64,000 nt of DNA from Gossypium raimondii (lineage: Eukaryota; Streptophyta; Magnoliopsida; Malvales; Malvaceae): the NCBI RefSeq assembly GCF_025698545.1, contig NC_068572.1, forward strand, positions 6,076,001 through 6,140,000. The letters are read 5' to 3'. Under the pieces are notes generated by a model. That model was given only the letters and a program-made list of their open reading frames with translations, had not been told where the DNA came from and ran no database searches. Shown one piece after another: positions 35,211 to 47,746 of this stretch. Position 1 is the first letter of the stretch. Each line of letters starts with the position of its first letter. Made by a program: the position numbers and the translations under genes.

Positions 35211-36045
35211 TTTGAGAGCAAGCTATAACATCATATTTATTCTTCATCCTCTTCATAACTTTTGTTTTTTTTTTTCTGGGATTATCTGAAACAAGAAGAA
35301 AACAGCAAAAGGTTATGAAATGATAAGGGAAAACAAAAAATGAAGAGATTATACAGGAGTTAACACAAAGAAGATGAAACCAGCATATATATATATATAT
35401 ATTATAAAAGAGGCAGGAAAAAAAGGGAAGGGTGTTCCCAAGAAGATGAGACCAGCATTTCCCGTTTTAATGTTGCCTTCATATGTAAACACAATTATAA
35501 AATGCGAATAGGATAAATAAAAACTTTGAAAATCATAAATATATAATACTTTTCTTTAGTTGACAAAAATACGTTTTTTTGTTTATATAAATATATAATA
35601 CTTTAAATAGTTAATGAGTGGAGTATCTAAGTCTAAATTTTATTATTTATATTTACACGTATATGTGTTCTCGATTTTGATTTTATTTTGATTTAAGTTT
35701 TATTATGTGTGTTTCTTGTCTAAATTTATTTTAATTTAGGTTTGGATATAATTTGATAATATATCAATTTGCTTGTGCATGTTACTGTAATTTTATAGAT
35801 GTATTACTTGTAATTGGGAATTGTAATTTGTACCTTAAAAATCCTTTTTAATGTTTATTTTAATTTTGATTATCAAACTATCCATTTGTACAAGTAGTAA
35901 TTTAATTCTAATCGTAGTTATATTTGTAAGGCATAGTTTTTGGCCCTTTAGAAAAATTATTGTAATCCTCAATTTAATTTTTCATCTTTTTAGCCTTTGA
36001 ATTTGTATTTTTTTGTCTAATTATCCTAAAATAGATGAAAAGTTT
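35211..36045. other. AT-rich intergenic DNA
   Basis: No gene. AAGAAGATGA(A/G)ACCAGCAT occurs twice (about 35370 and 35441), and an (AT)n run lies at 35385-35402. Confidence 0.3.
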
Positions 36046-38340
36046 GTCACACCCCAAAATAGAGGGGTTAATTGAAATAATTAATCAAGTAGTGACCTAG
36101 GTTAAATGGTTAAGTAGTTAGTGCACTTTTTAGAGGTCTTAAGTTCAACCCATTGCTTATTCAATTATTTCCTTTTTATTTTTAGCAAATTAGGGTGAAA
36201 ATCACACTAAAACAAATATTACTTGAAGTAAAAAATAAATAAGAAATGAGTAGCAGCTCAATGATTAATACGCTCAAACTCCCCTTTGCTTACCCAGGTT
36301 TGAGTCACCCCTTACCCAAGTCCATTTCCTTTTATTCGACAACAGGGGTAAATTACTAAACATCCCCTCAAAGTTTGAAAACCCTAGGTATTTAGTCCTA
36401 TCCCTAATAGCATTAGAAGCTTTGCTTTCTTTTTCAAATCCAAGCATAATTTTTGCTCATTTTCCCTATTTTTTCTCCCTTTTCTTTTCATATTCTTCTT
36501 TGCATAATATTTTCTCCATTGCTGAACTTATTTTTGTTTCCCGAATCAAAATCTATTCCCGATTCAAGTCATTTTTCAACCGAAATCGTAATCGCTATTA
36601 CAAACATTCTTTAATTGTTGCCAAGAATCGATAAGTATGTCTCGATTCTAATGTTTGATCTCAAATCTTTATAGAATTTCTATCTAATGATAATCTTGCA
36701 ATCGATTAAACATTTTTTAATGGTTCTTGCCAAAATCTTTCAATAATATCGTTGAATCTTGATACCCAATGTTAATACATGAAAAATATATTGTTGAAGG
36801 ACCTGATTTAGGTGAACCGAACCATTCTTGATCGTGAGGAACGTCGTTCGGTCTCCTGATGAAAGGTGTGTGTTCTTTTACAAGTGAATCAGGGCAAACT
36901 GTGTATAGGAATAGGGCCATATGGCTCCTCACACGGCAATGTACCCCTGAAACCCTAGGCTAGTTCATGAACCACATGGCCACAATCCTCTCACACGGCT
37001 ATGTCCCTCCTGTAGGTTAATTTTGCAATTGCCACATGGTCACAATCTATTACACGGTTTGGCCACATGGTCGTGTAACCCTTCCACACGGCGAGCCTCT
37101 CACAAGGCCATGTGACCCATGATTTACAATTTTGCCTAAAATTTTGTGAATTGATCAGTTTAATCCATGAATAGTCCCCAAACTATTTTTAATGGTTTTA
37201 TATCATTCAATTGAGTCCCTGATATTATGAATAATGTTGGAATCCATGATCTGATTGACTAAATTGTTACTGTACATGCATGATATGTGATTGGTTCATG
37301 TTTATTGTCATTGGTTTACTGATAAACTGTTACTGTTACTTGTACCATTGTGTTTTCGATTGCATGAACAACATGACTACTGTTACTGAAAAACTGAATA
37401 CATGTCATACATGGCCACTGCTACTATTAATCTACATACATGCTAAGCATGTCTACTATTTCTGTATTATATTGTACTGCTACTAGCATGTCATATTGCA
37501 TTGCATGGGGTGAGACGATTGAAAGGAGTAAGTACTGACAGTTTATTTGCAAACACTGGTGGTTTATCCACAAATTTATTCGTTGCTTTTATCTACAAAC
37601 CGTTGTGCATTCACAACCTACTGGCAACGCATTAACCTACAAACATTTGTGGCTTATCCACAACTTTTACTGCCATCTTTTATTTGCAAACTTGTTGTGT
37701 ATTCACAACTACTAGTAGTGTATTAACCTACAACACTTATGGTTCATCCACAAATTAGAGTGTCCAGGATATAAGAGTTCTAGGGAACTCTTACTAAGGA
37801 GTGTAGCGGTAGGGTAGGACATTTCTTTACTGTTAAACTAAAATTACATTACATTCGACACTCATAAGTATAATCGAATGAACTATCAATTTTTGCTATG
37901 CTATATGATTGTTATTGTACTGAACACTGTTATTATATGCTTGGTTTATTACTTTGTATTGATTTTCTTGTGATGGAACTCACACTGAGCTTCATAGCTC
38001 ACCATCCCTTTAATTTTCATCCTTATAGATAACCCACCAAGTTAGGATGCGGACACGACATCCGGAAGGTCTCGTCTCGATTTTAGTTAATAATATATTT
38101 TAGATTTATTATTTGGTCTTTTAATGATTCAGAGACTGTATTATTTTATTTTGAATTGTGGCATAAGACATAGAATTTGGTTTTTATTTTATAGCTTGCA
38201 TGACATTTAATTTGATTTTAGGGCATCGAATTATGAATACTAATTAGTTATGCATGAACCCCGGTTTTTATTAAAACGTAAATAGATATCAGTTTTCCGC
38301 TGCTAAGATATAGTTAAAATTTTAAGTAATACATAAACTG
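36046..38340. repeat. LTR-like repeat region, ends uncertain
   Basis: Starts TGTCACACCCCAAAATAG. Contains CACACGG/ACATGGCCAC phrases (36930-37110), a series of ACAAACATTTGTGGCTTATCCACAA-like units broken into short pieces (37550-37760), and GGACACGACATCCGGAAGG (38051), a phrase I associate with long Gypsy LTRs in cotton (memory, not verified). No coding sequence. The right end could not be set. Confidence 0.35.
36088..36350 (+). other. Two tRNA-like (SINE-like) scraps
   Basis: TTAAATGGTTAAGTAGTTAG followed by CTTAAGTTCAACCC (36094-36150), and GTAGCAGCTCAATGATTAA followed by CCCAGGTTTGAGTC (36250-36310), each have box A-like and box B-like phrases at tRNA spacing. Not cloverleaf tRNA genes. 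Confidence 0.3.
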
Positions 38341-38569
38341 GTAGTTAATCAAATTTCCAAAAAGGAGTCACCATTACATAGGTTAGATAATCTAATCTGG
38401 TTTTAATAACTCGTAAGTTTTTTTTTTAAATAGACTAAGTTTTCTTCTAAAACAAAAAAAAATGTTTTAATATGACTATTTTAGAAACTCCAATAGCTTA
38501 CTAGGCCATTTCGGTGACCAATGTAATCTTCTGAATTCGGATTTAACATTTAGGCCAGGTTGGGGAGGT

Positions 38570-38980
38570 TAAAAAAGTTAACGTTGGTTAACTTTGCTGA
38601 TGCGGCATACATATGAATTGCCACATGGATGATATGTCAACATTTAATTAACTTTTTTAAAATATTAAAATATTAAAAATATTCTTTATATTTTTATACT
38701 TTTTATATAAATTTAATTAATTTTAATTTTAAAAATAATCTTTTTAATTTTTTTTGAATTTATAAAATTTTAAAAAAAATTATTAAATATTGGCATGTCA
38801 TCCACGTAGCAATCCACTTGTATGTCACATCAATAAAGTGAAAAAACGTTAATTTTTTCAACCATTTTGAGTGATTTGAAAAAAAACCACAAGTTTAAGG
38901 GCTAAAAAAGATGACAAGTTAAATGAATAGCTAAAAAAACTTTTTTTTTATAAAGTTTGAGGGTCACATAATTCACTATG
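38570..38980. mobile_element. Small TIR element
   Basis: AAGTTAACGTTGGTTAACTT...GCTGATGCGGCATAC on the left pairs with the reverse complement of the right (AATTAACGTTTTTTCACTTT...TTGATGTGACATAC), then GCCACATGGATGATATG with GCTACGTGGATGACATG. The right flank extends further than the left, so the left end may be cut. Confidence 0.55.
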
Positions 38981-39099
38981 CCTATTAATTACAAATTGTA
39001 GTTTGCACCTTAAAAAAATAATTCAAATGTATTCATAATATATCAAAATTTGTAAATGTGAAATGTATTCATAATATATTAAAAAATAATTGAATTTAC

Positions 39100-39984
39100 C
39101 ATTTCAGTCAAGACTCTATTTTTCCTTTCAGCTACACTGTTTTGTTATGGTGTGTAAGGGGCTGAAACTTGATAGACAATTCTAGTGGATTCAAAAAAAC
39201 TTGGATTGTAGTATTCTCCACCTCTATCCAATCTTAATCACTTGATAAATGATTCACACTGAAGTTCAACTTCAGATTTATAACATGCACTTTAGCATTT
39301 TCAGTCTGTTTCTTTTTGAACTTAGGTGCACTATCAGTCTGTTTGAACTTTATCTTGAATGGTTTAGTAGTATGTACTTCCTCCATAACATGCACTTTAG
39401 CATTTTCAAAATTTAGGTTCTGGTCTTGCTTTCTATATTCTTCTTCAATATGAAGATGGTTTGCCAAAGCCTCAAGAGATATTTCCTCTTTCTTATGTTT
39501 TGGACTTCTTTTAAAGTCTTTCTAAAATGGAGGAAGTTTGTCTATTATGGAGGATACCACAATCATTTCATCCATTTTCATATCATATTGCTTAAATTGG
39601 TTCAGCATTTTTTCAATATCACGAAATTATTCCATAACAGAACAATCATAAATCATTTGATAATTATTGAAATAACTTACAAGAAATTTCTTACTTGTAG
39701 CATCTTCGGTCATGTATCTTGTCTCCAATATGTGGCCCATGCACATGTAATCAGCATTGTCTCATTTTTTCCTTTCTCGGGTTGTAGCAACAGATTCGTT
39801 TTCATTCTCTTCAAGTCTTGGAGTATCCAAAACATAGGTAATCTTTAAAGTTGATAATAAGAAGTGCATCATTTTCTTCCATCGTCGAAAATTGTCACCA
39901 TCAAACTGATCAAGTTTGAAAAAGTTGGAAGCCAACTCCCTTAGTGTTCCACTTTCATGTGTTGTGGTAGTCTTCATGAATTAT
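39100..39984 (-). pseudogene. Truncated Copia gag joined to an integrase scrap
   Basis: Read on the minus strand from 39977: MKTTTTHESGTLRELASNFF, KLDQFDGDNFRRWKKMMHFL and LDTPRLEENENES form a UBN2-type gag start. After a stop, KKFLVSYFNNYQMIYDCSVM, SSIIDKLPPF and ISLEALANHLHIEEEYRKQD continue gag. At 39240-39100 the frame jumps to DRGGEYYNPSFFESTRIVYQ and QNSVAERKNR, the conserved C-terminal half of Copia integrase. The zinc knuckle, protease and N-terminal integrase are missing, so an internal deletion joined gag to integrase. RT and RNase H are absent downstream. Confidence 0.8.
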
Positions 39985-40400
39985 AACATTAAAATTGTTA
40001 GTACAAATCTCCGGTTAGGAAAATCTCGAACACATGAACGGAACTCGAATAGAAAATAAAGAAATAGGACAAGGCTCCAAGACGTGTATCAAACCACTAT
40101 CTTTAAGGTTATATTTGCCCCCACCTATCTTCGGTGTGCAAAAGAGTTTCAAGCAAATTAAACTCGAGGATACAATAAAGTCAATGACTATTTGCGTTTT
40201 GCACTGACGAAAATAGTCCACTAAGCACTTGATAAATGTATAACAAGAAACTCAATTTCTACAATGAATTTTTGCAGTAACTCTTTATAGAACAATCTAA
40301 TAATATTAGAAAATGAGGAAGGATAGAAAGAACTTTTAGAACTTGTTGGTGTGTCTTCCAAATGAAATTTCATTCCTATTTATAGAAATTTTCATGTCTC
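39985..40400 (-). repeat. Probable Copia LTR or leader, minus strand
   Basis: It lies directly upstream of the minus-strand gag remnant. On the minus strand it has TTTCTATAAATAGGAATG (near 40370-40390), a TATA box, followed by about 370 bp of leader-like sequence. No second LTR was found beyond 39100, so ends are not defined. Confidence 0.45.
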
Positions 40401-42240
40401 CTCATAAAGACAGTTTTTTTCAATAGGTGTCTTTATGAATAAATAAAAATAATAATAATTCATTTAATTTTATAACTATTCAAGTAATATTGTTTGAATA
40501 GTTATAATTTTTTCAAAATCAAATGATATAACTTTTGACAAATGACCAAAAGATTTATCCTTTGATTAATTACACCATTCATTTATAGTTATTGGAACAC
40601 TATAAATATTTTGAAAATGTTCCAACATTTATTAAGGTTATGTTTATGGTGAATGGTGAAATTTTAAATACATATAAACTTGACGCTTGTAGGTGTCGAG
40701 CTTAGTAGAATACATTTATGAAGGTTAGGTTTAAATAAATGGTTAAAATTCACCCATAACTAAACTTGACGCCCACAAACATTGAGCTCTTATTAAGGCA
40801 TTTATTAGGATTAGGTTTGCGATGAATGGTGAAAATTTAAATATATACAAACTTGATAATTGTGGGTGTTAAGCTCAGTAAAATGCATCTATTAAGGTTA
40901 GATTTAAGAAATGGTGAAATATTAATTAACGAGGAAATTGACAACCATCTATGTTGAGATCCTTTTGAGCGGTAAAAATTAATTCCATATAACTTAGATA
41001 TTACAGACAACTCGGCACTAATAAGCGTTTATATCTTTGTATGCTAATTGTAATTAAAATTTTCAAAAAACATTATTAAATTTAGATTCATTAATTGATT
41101 TACACTCAACTTGAAACTTATGTGTGTGAATACTAATTAATCTTTACATAATTATTATGTGCGAGATAAAACCGATGAACAAATTTTACAACATAATTGG
41201 ACAATTAAACGGATGAAGATAATCCTTAAACAAAATTTAAAATTATGGAGACGACATCATTGGAAAAGACAATTATGAACTCCAAATATAGATCGTCAAG
41301 CAAACAATAAAATAAAAAAAATAAAAAAACCTTTGTTAATATAAAAAGAAAGCTATAAATTAATATATTTTTTTATTAAAAAGTGGCAGGCCTTTTTTGT
41401 TTCACACGTTGGGGTGGTTCCTCTTGTCAATGGATTTTTTAAGGGTTCCTTTTAATGACTTTAATTGCGTTAGGTTTGGTTTTGCTGTCTTCAATACTAT
41501 TGCCTTGATTTAGGGGACAATGTTGATCCAAGGTTTTGACAAAACCTTTTTTTTTTTACTAATAAATAAATGTCTCATTAAAATAATATTTAAAGAAATA
41601 TTTATTATTTGTGTACTTTTTAATTCAATAAAAATATATTAAATATATTTCTACTATTTTAATAATTCTTAACTAAATCTATATAAAAAAAAGTAATTAA
41701 CATATTTTGACCAGCGCAACTTGAACCCAAGTCACACCTGTAGTAATGAATACCCTAATCATCAGATTAATGCACAAGATTTACATATTTTATTTGATTT
41801 ATTGATAACATCATGAATATTTTTATATTATTATTCTTAAATGATATTAACACAAATATAAATTGAAAATTTTAAAACTACATGTAGAAAGTATATATTT
41901 ATAACCAAAGATCATTTATATTATAGTTATCCCTACCTAATTTTATTCCAATCCAATAATTTACTATTAATTTGCTTGGTTAGAAGATTGTGTTGCTTAT
42001 TTGTTTATTGGATTGTATTATGTTGATGGATACATTGCACGACGGTCTTCATTTCTTCATCTATTTCTTTTTCCTTGTATGATCAATAGTGAACAAATAT
42101 ATATACCATGGAGTAAAGCCAAAATATTTTTTTGAGACGTGAGAAATATATTATAAAATTTTAAGAGAATTATAATTTAATTTTATCATTATGTTTTTTA
42201 TAATTTTATAATTTTAAAGAAGGTAAATTATAAATTTATT
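40401..42240. other. AT-rich intergenic DNA
   Basis: No gene. It contains the minisatellite at 40625-40970 and a minus-oriented tRNA-like scrap (AACTTGAACCCAAGTCACAC near 41718). Confidence 0.4.
40625..40970. repeat. Minisatellite, about 86-bp unit, four diverged copies
   Basis: Units begin CATTTATTAAGGTTATGTTT (40627), CATTTATGAAGGTTAGGTTT (40713), CATTTATTAGGATTAGGTTT (40799) and CATCTATTAAGGTTAGATTT (40885), each followed by ATGGTGAAAAT/ATGGTTAAAAT and then AAACTTGACGC..GT.GAGCT. Units 1 and 3 resemble each other most (AAATACATATAAACTTGA and AAATATATACAAACTTGA), giving a higher-order period near 172 bp. Confidence 0.75.
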
Positions 42241-42612
42241 AGGATTAATATATGTAGTTTACTTTTTGAACTTGTCTCAAAGTATTTAGTTGGTACCTAA
42301 ATTTTTTTTTTACCAAGTTAGCACCTAAACTTATATTCCGTCCCACACACTTGAACTTGTTCAAAAAATTATACATTTTAAATTAATTTATATATTTTAA
42401 TTTATGTTCGTCATGTGGCATATTAAGAGATTGCCCCGTGTCACTATATGATTAGCCATCAATGTTACATTAGCACAAACTGACAGTGTTAGTACGAAGG
42501 AACCAACCTAAGTGACGAAATATAAGTTCAGGTGCCAACTTGGTACAAAAACAAATTCAGATACTAACTAAGTATTTTTGAACAAGTTCAGGGGCAAACT
42601 ACATATTAACCC
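42241..42612. mobile_element. Small TIR element, MULE-like
   Basis: AGGATTAATATATGTAGTTT at the left and AAACTACATATTAACCC at the right are inverted; next inward CTTTTTGAACTTGTCTCAAA pairs loosely with TTTTTGAACAAGTTCAGGGG. Flanked by perfect 8-bp AATTTATT (42233-42240, 42613-42620). No coding content. Confidence 0.75.
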
Positions 42613-42620
42613 AATTTATT

Positions 42621-43310
42621 GTTTTGAGGTTATGCCCTCTCCGCCTGCATAGCCCTTGAGTAAGAAAATAAAAAGTTAAAAAGAAAAAAATTGTATTACT
42701 TTATTGGCTTAATATATCATTTGGTATTTGAGTTTGACTTTTTTTTTCTAATGTAGCACATGTGATGTTTTTATTCTAATGTATGACACATATTTGACAA
42801 TATATATATTTTGGTACGCAAAGGTAATAATGTTAACTTTTTAGTATTTAATTCGGGCTTTATGGTTGATTCAATGAAATATATTTGTTAATATTATGAT
42901 ATTTGAATTTTTCATGATTTTATTAATAGAATAAATTTAGTGTTAATTACTAATTTATTTAATTTTGTATTTAAGTTGTCTAATACAATGGGTGTGATTT
43001 AATTTATTATATATATTTAGAAAAAAACCTGATAAAATGAAGTAATTAATTAAAATATTTTTCACACATTTATTCTCCTAATTTGACCATTTGTTTGTTG
43101 GTTAGCCTGATCTGACCATCTTTTTTCCCCAATATTCTTCGTGCTTGGGAATCTACCCTTTGAAATAAGAAGTTAAGAACACAAACAAAATCTAAAACCC
43201 TAGAAAAATGGGGGGTTGTTAAAAGGAATCTTGCCATCGTCTAAGGCATATATGGGGGCACATGGGACGGATATGGGCATGTTTTCTTAATGATAACTTT
43301 TTTTTAAAAA
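42621..43310. other. AT-rich intergenic DNA
   Basis: Nothing recognised. Confidence 0.3.
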
Positions 43311-43690
43311 TTCAGTAAAAGTACTGTTGAGGTATTTGTATTAAAAGTTAGATCATATTTTATTTTTATTTAAAAAATAGGTAAATTTATCTTTGTACAT
43401 TATATCAAAGAGTAAATTAGTCGTTTCTATTAAATTTTTTATCTATTTGTACTGTTAAAAACTGGTATGGTTGATCGAATAACTAAATAGTAAGACATGG
43501 CTTGCCATGTTTACTTCATATTGACATACAGAGACCAGTTTTGAACAATAAAAATGGATGAAATTTTTAACAGAAGAACTAATTTGCTCTTTGATGTAAT
43601 AAATAGGGACTAATTTGCCATTTTTTGAGTAGAATGGCCAAAATATAATTTGACTTTTAATATAAGGGCCTTTATGATACTTTTATCGAA
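43311..43690. mobile_element. Small TIR element (MITE)
   Basis: Left TTCAGTAAAAGTACTGTTGA and right, on the other strand, TTCGATAAAAGTATCATAAA; both continue with TATTAAAAGT and an ATATTTT phrase. About 380 bp, non-coding. Confidence 0.65.
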
Positions 43691-43720
43691 AAGTTCCATT
43701 GAAAATTAACATGTTAACTT

Positions 43721-44218
43721 TTTTTATTAGTCCTTGTATTTTGTGTAAGTTGTAGATTTAATCCTTATAATTTAATTTGGTAAATTTTAGTCCCTATGCT
43801 TTTCGATTTTTGAAATTTTAGTCATGACCTAAAATGTGTAGTTAAGTTAGTTTGGTTAAATCTTGCTATCAGTCTTGTACAATGTGTAAAGTTGTAGGTT
43901 TAGCACATGTTCTCCAATTTGTGATTTTAGTCCTTTTACTTTTCAAATTTTGTGATTTTAGTTTTGATGTAAATAATAGTCATTAAACCCATTAACGAGC
44001 CTTTTTTATGAGTAATATGTGAAAACAACAAGTCGACAAGACATTATACATGATAATATGTTTGTAATATCAGATTTTAGAACAGAATGAATTTAACAGC
44101 TACCATTTGATCATGACAAAAATTTTAAAATTCAAAAAGTAAACCAACTAAAAATATCAAATTAAAGTATAGGATTAGGCCCACAACTTACGCATAATAC
44201 AAGGACTAATTGTAGAAT
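43721..44218. mobile_element. Small TIR element (MITE)
   Basis: Left TTATTAGTCCTTGTATTTTG then TGTAAGTTGTAGATTTAATC; right, on the other strand, CAATTAGTCCTTGTATTATG then CGTAAGTTGTGGGCCTAATC. It sits 30 bp from the preceding TIR element. Confidence 0.7.
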
Positions 44219-44939
44219 TTGGCCAAATTAAAGCATTTGAAAATATTTTTTTGACTTTTGATGACAAATACTAAAATAATTTCAGACTTTTTATAAAAAA
44301 GAAAAACGTGTTTTAAATTTAAACTTGAAAAGCGTTGGAAAATGTTAAAATTGGCTACTTTCTTCTTATAGCATTATTTATCATTTAAATAACAAATCGG
44401 TTCAATTTAATTTAATTTAATTAATAACTTTTATTATAAGTTTGAATATTATTAAAATTACTTTTTTATGAATTTTATATAATATTTCTTTAAAAAATAT
44501 TTTATATTCAAATTAAAATATATAATTTATTACAAATAACATAAAATTCAATAGAATTAAGTGTATTTACCTTTATAAAACAATACATTCAATCTTAATG
44601 CTAAATATTCATAAGATAACAATAAATTTTTATAATTTGGGAAACTCAAAGGATTAACTTAAAAAATAGTCATTTATGTATGTTTTGATTTTAAAAACGA
44701 TACTTTGAGATGAAAGTAAAGCTAAGCAAACTCTAAGAATAGAAGGCTGTGTTGGTTGTAAGAGATGTAAAGTTGCTTGTCTAATAGATTTATTGAGCAT
44801 TCGACTTTATTTATGTTATGAAACAACTTGAAGTATGGATCTAGCTTATTGATACAGTCCAGAAAACCTTATACTTTCCTTGGTAGTTTAGGTCGCCGAA
44901 GTTTAATTGTTATGAAATGGTTAGTAATATTAATGATTT
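44219..44939. other. AT-rich intergenic DNA
   Basis: Nothing recognised. Confidence 0.3.
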
Positions 44940-45980
44940 GTAATCATTTCAAGCGAAAATTTTAAGTCAAATTGCATATCTAATCCCTATACTTTTTCTT
45001 TATAAGCAATTTCATTATTTTTCGTTAGGTAAAGTGCAAAAATAGTCACTGAACTACTGACTCCATTCTATTTTGATAATTCAACCATTAAATTTTTGAT
45101 TTAATCACTAAACCTTTTGAAATTAAATATTTTAGTTTATTTCCTGTTAATTACAGTTAGATGAATAACAAAAACTAATGTGGTTTTTAATTAGTCTAAT
45201 AACAAATTTAACTCTCTAATATTTACACATTCTATTAATTCGGTCCTAAATATAACAAATTTAATAAATTTAGTCCTCAACACTTATAAAATATTTAATT
45301 ATTGTTCGAGCGTAAATTGGGAATGAAACGTTTGATTAAGTTGTAAGAAGCTAGGTAGAGCAATTTCACGCTTGTCGTAGAAGGGTCAGGACTCAGGAGC
45401 TATTGGTCGTACAACAGAAGCTCAAACAGTCAAAAATGGCGTCAAAAGAGCATTACTTGTCAATGAAAATCAAAGTTCAGTGAATCCACTCAGAACCTTT
45501 CTTTTTCTTTTCAATGAACAGCAATCGACTTTAGCGCTCCAGCAGCAGCTGGTAATTATTTGAAAAGACCCAAAGAGAGCTCAATTTATTGAATTTTTAA
45601 AATTTTGAATTAAAATGAGAAATTTTGTAAACTTCGAGAGTTATTATTAAATTTTTTTTATATTTAGAATCAAATTAATAGAATGTGTAAATATTATATG
45701 GCTAAAATTATTATTAGACCAATAAAAATATTCGTGTCAGTTTTTGTCATTCATCTAACGTTAACTAATGGAAGAGTGATTAAAATATTTAATTTTAAAA
45801 ATTTAGTGACAAAATCGAAAAATTAATAATTAAGTGCCTAATAATAAAACGGAATTAATAGTTTAGTAACCATTGATGACAAAATAGCAAAAATCAAAAA
45901 AAAAGGACTTGCTTTATAATGTATTTTAGGAAAAGTATAGGGAGTAGATGCGTAATTTAACTTAAAATTTTTATCCGAAA
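44940..45980. mobile_element. Long-armed TIR element with unique insert (Pack-MULE-like)
   Basis: The left arm (about 44940-45270) and right arm (about 45640-45980) are inverted over more than 300 bp: TTTTAAGTCAAATTGCATAT against TTTTAAGTTAAATTACGCAT; GTTAGATGAATAACAAAAAC against GTTAGATGAATGACAAAAAC; ATATTTACACATTCTATTAA against the identical string on the other strand. The centre (about 45300-45590) is not repeated in the arms, is less AT-rich and looks like gene-derived sequence. No transposase. Target duplication not resolved. Confidence 0.6.
45340..45555 (+). other. Coding-like insert in the long-armed TIR element
   Basis: Balanced base composition in an AT-rich setting. One frame stays open over about 150 bases and reads SGAIGRTTEAQTVKNGVKRA, then NENQSSVNPLRTFLF, and LFNEQQSTLALQQQL, ending where CAGCTG|GTAATT could be a splice donor. 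I do not recognise the protein. It could be a captured exon, or chance. Confidence 0.3.
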
Positions 45981-46195
45981 TGATTATTTAACATATCACG
46001 CCACTTATTGTTATTTGATGTTACATATCAATAACCTAAGTGACTTATTTCATAACAAATTAAAATTTGTTAACCAGTACATAACTTAAACCATATATAA
46101 ATGTCTATTTCTGAATTTACCCTAACTCAAATTATGAGTACCAAAATAGTTATTAGTAATACCCTTGGATTAGAAAAACTCTTTCTAAGTCATAG

Positions 46196-46335
46196 GGTTA
46201 GTAAAACATCAACTTTTCGTCACTATCTAACAGCAACTAACGGGAAAGTTTACCTACTAAATCAAAAAAATTAATAGTTCAGTGGCCAAAATAGAGCAAA
46301 GACAATAGTTTACTGACCATTTCTATAGTTTACCC
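46196..46335. repeat. Detached TIR arm
   Basis: On the minus strand it reads GGGTAAACTATAGAAATGGT then GCTCTATTTTGGCCACTGAA, similar to the left arm near 45028 (GGTAAAGTGCAAAAATAGTC). It appears to be the surviving arm of a related element. Confidence 0.5.
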
Positions 46336-46576
46336 AAACACCTTTTACATGATATTTATTAGTGGTCTAAATTTTGATTTTTAGTACTTTCCCTGATTGA
46401 ATTGGTGTCGAGTTGACTTTTGACAAACTCAATTTCACACTTAAATAATAGTATAAATATAGTTATATTATATATTATTATAAAATCTTTTATCGAATTA
46501 GTGTCACACGTTAACCCAACACCAAATTAATTTAAAAAACTTAAAATTTATTTTTTTAAAAATAACAAATATTCCT

Positions 46577-47701
46577 TGTAATAGGCCAATTTAGCCCGGA
46601 CTCACAAAAAAAAACCCAAAATAATAAAACTGAGTCCAAGTCCAGTCCAAAATTATATCATTTGGCCCGATCGAAATGGCCCATTACTTGAAAAGGTTGA
46701 AGGTCCATCTACAAGCTTGACACATATGGAAACATAATCTTCAAGGATATGCAATCTTAGATATAATATGCAATCTTAGAAGATATGATTTTGTAATCTT
46801 AGCCGTTGATGTAATTAATCGGTACCGTTGGATTTGGGGAGGCTCAATTATAAATAGAGGCATCTTCCTTCATTGTAAAAGACTTGAGTTGGGAGTAATA
46901 ATAATTATTAAGAGTATTCACTCAAATTTCTCTCTCTCATGCGTTCTTATTTTCTGTGGCTTGTTCTTATTTTGTTGATTTGTGTATAATTTATTTATTG
47001 ATTTGTATATTGTTGATTTCAAAAATCCTTTTCCCTTATTATTCATTTTCAAATTCATTATTTTCAAATTTGTTTACATTTTATTTTGCCTTATATATTT
47101 TTTATTTTAAATTCATTGGTCTTTGATTATTGATGCTATTTAATCATCTATTTGTTATTTTAGTTTTATTATTATTATTAAATTAATTATTTTAATATTA
47201 TTAATACTATTATGTGGCATCATTAATCTTGTATCATTATTATTTACTTTTTATGCCTTTAAATTTCAAATTTTGTTATATATATGTATGTATACATACA
47301 TACGTTTTATAATATATACATATACATACACATTTTTAATTTTATAAATATATATATACACATACTTTTATATATTTTCTATGTTTCATAATTTTATATA
47401 CATACTTATATATTTTTTTACATATTAAAACATGTATATTTATATATTTTTTATTTTTATAATTCACATACATATATATTTTTCTTATATGTACATATAT
47501 ATTTTATATTTTATAATTTTTATCTATTTTCTTTGTTATTATTATTGCTTTACTTGATATTTATTTATTTATTTATTCACATGACCATTATTATCATTAT
47601 TGTATTCTTTAAATACTTGGTTTTATTTGTTTATTTACTTGATATTGTGTATACATGATTCATTTGTTTTTATTTATCTTTTCATTATTATTATTATTAT
47701 T

Positions 47702-47746
<45 letters not shown>

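Noticed and set aside
39426..39848. 140-codon plus-strand frame
   Set aside because: Antisense of the minus-strand Copia gag remnant, which has clear family motifs.
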